Source: Plotosus lineatus (Eukaryota > Chordata > Actinopteri > Siluriformes > Plotosidae). From it: a stretch of 64,000 nucleotides of DNA. A program made the position numbers and the translations under genes. Below, piece by piece: positions 57,236 to 64,000 of the stretch. How positions within the stretch are numbered: position 1 is the first letter of the stretch; each line of letters starts with the position of its first letter. The notes beneath the pieces were generated by a model. It saw only the letters and a list, made by a program, of their open reading frames with translations, had not been told where the DNA came from and did no database searches. The DNA lies in NCBI GenBank assembly GCA_024760905.1, contig CM045733.1:32691501-32755500 (forward strand), in the 5' to 3' direction.

Positions 57236-57361
57236 ATGTATTACTCTGAGGACAGCACTGACATTGTTATTACATTCAATACAGAATGCTTTCCAGGAAC
57301 TGGGACATGCCTGAAAGATCTGGTTTTCACCAAGAGAAAAAATTAAAATCAATAGAAGACA

Positions 57362-57393
57362 GTGTGTGTGTGTGTGTGTATGTGTGTGTGTGT

Positions 57394-57424
<31 letters not shown>
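57362..57424. repeat. (GT)n microsatellite
   Basis: Interrupted GT array of about 60 bp. Confidence 0.95.
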
Positions 57425-57564
57425 GTTGGTTGTTAATTGTTTTGCTTGTTTATTTAAAAGTAATCAATTGTTCATGTGAAAACCATTGACCATTCATTCA
57501 TTATTATTTTTGAACTGTAGAAAAAGATGATTTGAACTTGAAGTCCCTTGAACTTCGATTCCTA

Positions 57565-57862
57565 GTTCCTGGTGACATCACTGTAGTGTCCAATTTTGTC
57601 CCTGTGCTTGTGTGGGTTATCTCCAGGTACTCTGCTTTCCTCCCACACTTCAAAGCCAAACACGTTCGACTAATTGGCTCTTCCAGATTGCTTCAAGGTG
57701 TGATTGTGAGTGTGACTGCTTCTTTTTATTGGTCCTGAGATGTTCTGGTGAGCTGTTCATGGTGTATCCTGCCTGCCTTTGTGAATGTTGGCTGAGCTAG
57801 GCTCCATCCATCCTGCAATCCTAATAAAATTAAGTGGCTTGGCAAATGAGTGAGGGAGTCAT
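57565..57862 (+). repeat. Degraded SINE-H / L2-tail fragment
   Basis: Retains GTGTGGGTTATCTCCAGGTA, GAGCTGTTCATGGTGTATCC and the AATCCTAATAAAATTAAGTGG-like tail end. The head is lost. Confidence 0.5.
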
Positions 57863-58133
57863 ATTTGAATAGGAACAATGAAACACATTTGCATATTGTT
57901 ATCTCATAGATAAAGCTCTAATATACTGTTGAGGTGCTACACCCATACTACCAAATAAAATACAATAAAATATGTGTAACATAGGGCAGTGGTGGTCTAG
58001 TGGTATAAAGCGCCGGATCGCTGATCCAAAGGTTGGGGGTTCGAGTCGCACTCTCCACAAGGTTGTCACTGTCCTCCCAGTGCAGCTAACTGGGTTATCA
58101 AAGGCCGGCCATGTCTCTCACTGTCGATGGTGT

Positions 58134-61100
58134 CTTCTTCTTCTTCTTCTTCTTCTTTTCCTTTCGGCTGTTCCCTTCAGGGGTCGCCACAGCAAATGAT
58201 CTGCCTCCATCTCTCCCTATCCTCTGCATCTTCTACTCTTACTCCAACGACCTTCATGTCTGCCTTCACCGCATCCATAAATCTTCTCTTTGGTCTTCCT
58301 CTGGGCCTTTTGCCTGGTAGTTCCAACCTCAGCATCCTACGACCAATATACTCACTATCCCTCCTCTGTTCATGTCCAAACCATCTCAATCTAGCCTCTC
58401 TGACTTTGTCTCCAAAACATCTAACATGTGCTGTCCCTCTGATGTACTCATTTCTGATCCTATCCATCCTCCTTACTCCCAAAGAGAACCTCAACATTTT
58501 CATCTCTGCTACCTCCAACTCTGACTCCTGTCTTTTCCCCAGGGCCACTGTTTCTAAACCATACAACATTGCTGGCCTCATCACCGTCTTGTACACTTTT
58601 CCCTTCATTCTTGCCGATACTCTCCTATCACACATCACACCGGACACTTTTCTCCATTCATTCCAACCTGCCTGCACGCGCTTCTTCACTTCTTTTCCAC
58701 ACTCTCCATTGCTCTGGATTGTTGAGCCTAAGTACTTAAAATCCTCCACCTTCTTTATCTCTGCTCCCTGTAACCTCAAAGTTCCTCTTGGGTCCTTGTC
58801 GTTCACACACATGTATTCTGTCTTACTAAGACTAACCTTCAATCCCCTCCTTTCCAGGGCATACCTCCACCTCTCTAGATTTTCCTCCACTTGGTCTCTG
58901 CTCTCACTACAGATCACTATGTCATCTGCAAACATCATAGTCCATGGAGATTCTTGTCTAACCTCGTCTGTTAGCCTGTCCATAGCAAACAAGAAGGGGC
59001 TCAGAGCTGACCCTTGATGCAGTCCCACCTCCACCTTGAACTCTTCTGTCACACCGACAGCACACCTCACCACTGTCTTACAGCTATCATACATGTCCTG
59101 CACCACTCTAACATACTTCTCTGTCACTCCAGACTTCCTCATACAATACCACAGTTCTTCTCTCGGCACCCTCTCATATGCTTTCTCCAGATCCACAAAG
59201 GCACAATGCAGCTCCGTCTGACCTTCTCTGTACTTCTCCATTAACATCCTCAAGGCAAACACTGCATCTGTGGTGCTCTTTCTTGGCATGAAACCAAACT
59301 GTTGTTCACAAATGCTGACCTCTGCCCTTAGTCTTGCTTCCACTATTCTTTCCCATAGCTTCATTGTATGGCTCATCAACTTTATCCCTCTGTAGTTGCC
59401 ACAACTCTGTACATCTCCCTTGTTCTTAAAAATGGGCACAAGCACACTTCTCCTCCATTCCTCTGGCATCTGCTCACTTTCTAAGACCTTGTTGAATATT
59501 CTTGTCAGAAAATCTACTGCTACCTCCCCTAGACACTTCCATACCTCAACTGGTATGTCATCAGGGCCAACTGCCTTTCCACTCTTCATCCTCTTCAATG
59601 CCCTCCTCACTTCTCCCTTACTAATCTTTGCTACTTCCTGCTCCTCAACGGTCACCCCTTCTACTCTTTTTTCTCTCTCATTTTCCTCATTCATCAGCTC
59701 TTCAAAGTACTCTTTCCATCTTCCCAGCACACTTCTGTCATCAGTCAATACATTTCCCTCTCTGTCCTTTATCACTCGAACTTGCTGCACGTCTTTCCCA
59801 TCTCTATTTCTCTGCTGTGCTAACCTGGATAGATAATTTTCTCCCTCCTTACTGTTCAACCTATCATACAAGTCATCATACGCCCTCTGTTTGGCCTTTG
59901 ACACCGCTACCTTCGCCTTACGTTGTGTCTCCCTGTACTCCTGTTTACTCTCTTCGGTCCTCTCAATGTCCCACTTCTTCTTGGCTAACCTCTTCTTTTG
60001 TACACACTCCTGCACTTCCTCATTCCACCACCAAGTTTCCTTATCTACTCTCCTTCCAGAGGACACACCAAGTACTCTCCTACCGGTCTCCCTGATCACA
60101 TTGGCTGTGGTTGTCCAGTCCTCTGGAAGCACTTCCTGACTACCCAAAGCCTGTTTCAACTCCTCCTTGAAGACAACACGACACTCTTCCTTTTTCAGCT
60201 TCCACCACTTTGTCTTCTGCTCTGCCTTTGCCTTTTTCACCTTTCTCACCATCAGTGTCATCCTGCACACCACCATCCTGTGCTGTTTGGCAACACTCTC
60301 ACCCACTACTACTTTGCAGTCACTGACTTCCTTCAAATTACATCGCCTACACAAGATGTAGTCTACCTGTGTGCTCTTACCTCCGCTTTCATAAGTCATC
60401 CTATGCTTCTGTTTCTTCTTGAAGAAAGTATTCACCACAGCCATTTCCATCCTTTTTGCAAAATCGAGCAACATCTGTCCTTCTGTGTTCCTGTCCTGGA
60501 TACCAAACCTGCCCATCACTTCCTCATCCCCTCTGTTGCCTGCACCAACATGTCCATTGAAGTCTGCTCCAATGACCACTCTTTCACCTCTGGGGGTACT
60601 CTGCATCACTTCATCTAACTCACTCCAGAATCTCTCCTTCTCTTCTAGCTTACATCCTGCCTGTGGGGCATAAGCACTAACAACATTGACCATCACACCT
60701 TCAATTTCTAACTTGAGACTCATCACTCTGTCTGACACTCTTTTCACTTCTAGAACATTCCTGACAAACCCCTCCTTCAAGATGACTCCTACTCCATTTC
60801 TCTTCCCATCCACACCATTATAAAACAGTTTAAACCCTGCTCCTAAGCTTCTAGCCTTTCTACCTTTCCACCTTGTCTCCTGAACACACAGTATGTCCAC
60901 CTTCCTTCTGTGCGTCATGTCAGCCAGCTCCCTATCTTTTCCTTGCATAGTTCCAACATTCAAAGTCCCTACTCTCAGTCCTCGGCTCACGCATTTCCTC
61001 TTCTCTCTCTGCCTACGGACACGCCTCCCGCCTCTCCTTCTTCGACGTCTTCGACCAACAGTAGTCCAATTTCCATCAGCACCCTGTTGGTTGACAGCAC

Positions 61101-61293
61101 TGATGGCGGTCGTTGTTAACCCGGGCCTCGACCGATCCGGTATGAATTCTGTATTGATCATTTGCATTTTTAAATGTGGCATTTGTTTTACGCCGGATGC
61201 CCTTCCTGTCGCAACCCTCTGCATTTATCCGGGCTTGGGACCGGCATAAGGGGGAGAGACACTGGTTAGTGCCCCCCGCCTCATGGCTGCATT
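58134..61293 (-). mobile_element. Full-length RTE/Expander-like LINE with perfect target duplication
   Basis: A 3160-bp element read right to left: 69-bp leader, one open frame, about 43-bp 3' region, and (AAG)n tail (CTTCTT... on the plus strand). A perfect 16-bp duplication TCACTGTCGATGGTGT lies at 58118-58133 and 61294-61309, inside a SINE-G. The 5' end AATGCAGCC matches the start of the broken copy at 39159, so this copy is full length. Confidence 0.95.
58177..61224 (-). CDS. RTE LINE polyprotein: AP endonuclease + reverse transcriptase, 1015 aa
   Basis: An uninterrupted frame. Residues 60-75 are a basic R-rich stretch. Endonuclease motifs: TLNVGT (Asn89), VQETRW (Glu116), SAYAPQ (185), GADFNGHVG (Asp221, Asn223), TQVDYI (Asp288), KQHRMVV (His315). 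Reverse transcriptase: FKNKGD (599), FVDLEKAY (Asp678), GLHQGSALSPFLF (734-746) and FADDIV (Asp767, Asp768). The C-terminal domain has RWFGH and RPRGRPKRRF. By family knowledge it nicks DNA and copies its RNA at the nick. Oddities: YERVP at 683-687 where relatives here have YDRV, and a two-codon loss (Val-Met) at FAM-DR near 748 compared with other copies. Whether it is active is unknown. Confidence 0.93.
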   Translation of the reverse strand: MQRVATGRASGVKQMPHLKMQMINTEFIPDRSRPGLTTTAISAVNQQGADGNWTTVGRRRRRRRGGRRVRRQREKRKCVSRGLRVGTLNVGTMQGKDRELADMTHRRKVDILCVQETRWKGRKARSLGAGFKLFYNGVDGKRNGVGVILKEGFVRNVLEVKRVSDRVMSLKLEIEGVMVNVVSAYAPQAGCKLEEKERFWSELDEVMQSTPRGERVVIGADFNGHVGAGNRGDEEVMGRFGIQDRNTEGQMLLDFAKRMEMAVVNTFFKKKQKHRMTYESGGKSTQVDYILCRRCNLKEVSDCKVVVGESVAKQHRMVVCRMTLMVRKVKKAKAEQKTKWWKLKKEECRVVFKEELKQALGSQEVLPEDWTTTANVIRETGRRVLGVSSGRRVDKETWWWNEEVQECVQKKRLAKKKWDIERTEESKQEYRETQRKAKVAVSKAKQRAYDDLYDRLNSKEGENYLSRLAQQRNRDGKDVQQVRVIKDREGNVLTDDRSVLGRWKEYFEELMNEENEREKRVEGVTVEEQEVAKISKGEVRRALKRMKSGKAVGPDDIPVEVWKCLGEVAVDFLTRIFNKVLESEQMPEEWRRSVLVPIFKNKGDVQSCGNYRGIKLMSHTMKLWERIVEARLRAEVSICEQQFGFMPRKSTTDAVFALRMLMEKYREGQTELHCAFVDLEKAYERVPREELWYCMRKSGVTEKYVRVVQDMYDSCKTVVRCAVGVTEEFKVEVGLHQGSALSPFLFAMDRLTDEVRQESPWTMMFADDIVICSESRDQVEENLERWRYALERRGLKVSLSKTEYMCVNDKDPRGTLRLQGAEIKKVEDFKYLGSTIQSNGECGKEVKKRVQAGWNEWRKVSGVMCDRRVSARMKGKVYKTVMRPAMLYGLETVALGKRQESELEVAEMKMLRFSLGVRRMDRIRNEYIRGTAHVRCFGDKVREARLRWFGHEQRRDSEYIGRRMLRLELPGKRPRGRPKRRFMDAVKADMKVVGVRVEDAEDRERWRQIICCGDP

Positions 61294-61519
61294 TCACTGT
61301 CGATGGTGTGAGGCATGTAAAAGAACCATTGCTGACTTTCGACAAGAGTAGGCTGCAAAGCCGTCGGCGTGTTTCCGCCCTGCGATGGCCTGGCGAGCTG
61401 TCCAGGGTGTACTCTGCCCTCGCCCTGAGTTAGCTGGGATGGGCACCAGCCTCCCCGTGACCCTAATTAGGATGAAGCGGTTACAGAAAATGAACTGAAC
61501 TGATGTGTAACATACAGTA

Positions 61520-61950
61520 TGAGCAGTCTCAATCAAAAATAAACGTTGCAAGTGTACTGACAGTCAAAAATCGTTAGGACTATTAACCCTAGATTCCCTG
61601 GTGACTCATTTAGGGCATTTGGAAGGCACTTTTATCTAGAGTGAGTCATAAAATATCATTTTAAATGTTTAAATAGACGAAATAAAAGGTGTAATTTTCA
61701 TTAGCTTACTCAAATTGGACATGTAATTTTGATTAAGTAATGTTGATTGAGTATAGGCAACTCAAAGCCTGATACTATACTGATATAAACTGTGCACTTG
61801 TGTCACAATGCTTATTATTTCCAGGCAACAATGTTCATGTCATTCTCTCACGATCAGTTCAGCTCATGTGACACTCTGGGACACATTGGACAGGCGTGCG
61901 AGAATAATGCTGGAAATGGCCAAATCGGCTAAATGAAGCTTTACTTTTCT
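61520..61950. other. Intergenic stretch, nothing recognised
   Basis: No supported feature. Confidence 0.45.
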
Positions 61951-61956
61951 ATTCAT

Positions 61957-62068
61957 TCATTCCACTTAATCTTAATTAGGGTCACGGGGAGGCTGTCCAC
62001 AGCTCACCAGGCCATCGCAGGACAGAAACAATCTGACGGCTATGTCGCCTTCTATTGTTGAAAGTCAA
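61957..62068 (-). repeat. SINE-G copy 14, 3' end only, L2-type tail
   Basis: AATCTTAATTAGGGTCACGG through GTTGAAAGTCAACAATGGTT on the reverse strand; 5'-truncated, internal gap. Confidence 0.7.
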
Positions 62069-62128
62069 CAATGGTTCGCGTTACTTCTCTATCTATAAAC
62101 AATCATAATTTTCCATTATTGTCTTTTA

Positions 62129-63050
62129 GGGCTGGGTATTGCCTAGATTTTATGCATTGCGATATATTGCGATTTCTAGCATGTATTGCAATATACTGCA
62201 AGAAGAATTTTAAATTAAAAGTGAGCCTGTTCTTGACAGTATTTATTCTTTATTTTAAAAAGAGAAATCAACAACATTAAACATGTTGTTTGTAGTCATT
62301 AAAATAGAAATTGCAAGCATCAGAAAAAAATCTACTTATAAAAATTTAATGTTTTAAACGTTGGCACAAACATTCACACTGAAATAGAACTGCATATTGA
62401 GCAAGATAAGTGATTTAAACATATTAAATATACATAAACATTAGAATAGTGTAATTGCATCTAGTGCTTTTATTAGCATATTGTGAAGCTTTAATCATTA
62501 ATACATGCATATTCAATTTTTAATAAATCACATTAATTATGCTGGAGACAAGTGGAATGTAATTTATTGGAAACTGGACCGATTTGGAGAATATTGAGCC
62601 TGAGGCTGACTCCGCAAGTTGTGTGACGTCATTTTTTTCAGAGTCGACAGATATTATTGCCGCGTTTAGAAAAAAAAAAAAAAATTGCATGGATAACATG
62701 CCTTGTTGGAGATCAGGTTCATGTGAGCGCTTCCCTCTTTTGCTCATTTTAAAATAAATGTTTAACTGAAAATCTAGATGCAGTATGTCAGTAAATTTCT
62801 AAGCAATTAACAACATGAACGGTGGTTTTAATTTTAGCGGGAATTTCCGTACCCTGCATAAAAATAAATTCTATTGGCTGAAGGCCTACGTGACATCCAG
62901 CGCTGCCCAATCACGGCATGGCTCTTATTATACCGGGCTCTCCACATATTGAATGACTGTAGATAAGAGGACAGAAACACAATTGTGTCAGGATTACATG
63001 CCGGGACCGCTGCGGTCGCAATTTTTTTTTAAACAATAGCATTACTTCCG
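62129..63050. mobile_element. Possible hAT-type fragment (one end only)
   Basis: TTAGGGCTGGGTATTGCC at about 62127 followed by repeated GCGATAT/GCAATAT strings is a common left terminus of fish hAT elements. No matching right end was found before 63100. The rest is A+T-rich and non-coding. Confidence 0.35.
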
Positions 63051-63105
63051 GTTCAATTAGCGGGAATAGCTGAAGATTTTTTTACTGTTCAGAAGTTTTT
63101 CAAAT

Positions 63106-63954
63106 CTTCTTCTTCTTTTACTTTCGGCTGCTCCCTTCAGGGGTCGCCACAGCAAATCATCCGCCTCCATCTCACCCTGTCCTCCGCATCTTTTTTTCTG
63201 ACTCCAACGACCTTCATGTCCTCCTTCACCACATCCATAAATCTCTTCTTTGGTCTTCCTCTGGGCCTTCTGCCTGGTAGTTCCAACCTCAGCATCCTAC
63301 TGCCAATATACTCACTATCCCTCCTCTGTACATGTCCAAACCATCTCAATCTAGCCTCTCTGACTTTGTCTCCAAAACGTCTTACATGTGCTGTCCCTCT
63401 GATGTACTCATTTCCTGATCCTATCCATCCTCGATACTCCCAAAGAGAACCTCAGCATTTTCATCTCTGCTACCTCCAGCTCTGCCTCCTGTCTTTTCCC
63501 CAGGGCCACTGTTTCTAAACCATACAACATCACTGGCCTCATCACCGTCTTGTACACTTTTCCCTTCATTCTTGCTGACACTCTCCTATCACACATCACA
63601 CCGGATACTTTTCTCCAACCATTCCAGCCTGCCTGCACATGCTTCTTCACCTCTTTTCCACTCTCCATTGCTCTGGATTGTTGAGCCTAAGTACTTAAAA
63701 TCCTCCACCTTCGTTATCTCTGCTCCCTGTAACATCACCGTTCCTCCTGGGTCCTTCTCATTCACACACATGTATTCTGATTTTCTGAGACTAACCTTCA
63801 TTCCTCTCCTTTCCAGGGCATACCTCCACCTCTCTAGATTTTCCTGCACTTGTTCTCTGCTCTCACTACAGATCACAATGTCATCTGCAAACATCATAGT
63901 CCATGGAGATTCTTGTCTTACCTCGTCTGTCAGCCTGTCCATCACCATAGCAAA
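63106..63954 (-). pseudogene. 5'-truncated RTE LINE with 19-bp target duplication
   Basis: An 849-bp element holding the C-terminal 270 or so codons from MVMDRLTDEV, including MMFADDIVICS, KVSLRKSEYMC, MLYGLETVALGKRQEAELEV and RPRGRPKKRF. Frameshifts near 63660 and 63413 break it. The perfect 19-bp duplication GTTCAGAAGTTTTTCAAAT is at 63087-63105 and 63955-63973. (AAG)n tail on the left. Confidence 0.93.
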
Positions 63955-64000
63955 GTTCAGAAGTTTTTCAAATGCATGTCAAAAAAACGGTATTGTTTCA

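Larger units (their letters stand above)
57984..61502 (+). repeat. SINE-G copy 13, L2-type tail, split by an RTE LINE
   Basis: The first part is 57984-58133 (head, B box variant GGTTCGAGTCG, body). The second part is 61310-61502 (body, L2-type tail to AAAATGAACTGAAC). Perfect 12-bp duplication ATGTGTAACATA at 57972-57983 and 61503-61514. Without the LINE and one target copy it is about 343 bp, the usual length. Confidence 0.93.

Noticed and set aside
58127..59017. A 296-codon plus-strand frame and several others opposite the RTE LINE
   Set aside because: They are the antisense of the RTE polyprotein and keep open only because of its codon bias; they have no independent motifs.
1..64000. CRISPR array, operon or prokaryotic defence system
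   Set aside because: The tandem arrays are di- and trinucleotide microsatellites without spacers, and the window is plainly vertebrate nuclear DNA.

Overview
The window looks like nuclear DNA from a ray-finned (teleost-like) fish. It has vertebrate-style split exons with canonical GT-AG junctions, dense tRNA-derived SINEs with L2- and RTE-type tails, Tc1/mariner and hAT transposons, and long (CA)n/(TA)n arrays. The species cannot be fixed from sequence alone. Only one host gene is recognisable.

Host gene: the first four coding exons of an LRIG-family receptor gene, best matched to lrig3, lie on the minus strand between 26720 and 155. They encode a signal peptide, the cysteine-rich LRR N-cap and the first leucine-rich repeats. 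Reading phases join perfectly across all three introns. Intron 1 (13268-26517, about 13.2 kb) and intron 3 (284-13040, about 12.8 kb) are filled with mobile DNA, while intron 2 is 80 bp. The gene continues beyond position 1. Promoter-like motifs lie at about 26.97-27.02 kb.

Names used below. SINE-G: tRNA-headed SINE beginning GGGGCAGTGGTGG, whose 3' tail is either L2-like or RTE-like. SINE-H: tRNA-headed SINE with an L2-like tail and head TGGCRCRGTGG. T: non-autonomous TA-target transposon with ends CAGGGATCCCTC. RTE: RTE/Expander-like LINE. W: ZMYM1-type hAT.

Layout. 0-16.9 kb: lrig3 exons 2-4, scattered SINEs, two T copies, one hAT microtransposon in a SINE-G, and a hAT remnant with a perfect 8-bp target duplication. 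16.9-22.1 kb: a deep nest (Tc1 > T > two SINE-G, a 594-bp TA element and a Tigger-like element with a fold-back core; one of the SINE-Gs carries a hAT microtransposon). 22-26.5 kb: truncated SINE-G, T and simple repeats. 26.5-27.0 kb: lrig3 exon 1 and promoter. 27.2-30.6 kb: remnants of two other LINE clades. 30.6-57.9 kb: SINEs, T copies, two Tc1/mariner pseudogenes, three broken RTE copies and a composite hAT. 58.1-61.3 kb: an RTE LINE with one uninterrupted 1015-codon frame, flanked by a perfect 16-bp target duplication and sitting inside a SINE-G that has its own 12-bp duplication. 63.1-63.95 kb: a 5'-truncated RTE with a perfect 19-bp duplication.

How the parts relate: the intact RTE is a plausible source of machinery for the broken RTE copies and for SINE-Gs with RTE tails. 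SINE-Gs with L2 tails would depend on an L2-type LINE that is not intact here. The two hAT microtransposons (342 bp each, identical by eye) point to recent activity of an unseen hAT transposase. No CRISPR array, operon, or genuine rRNA or tRNA gene was seen.
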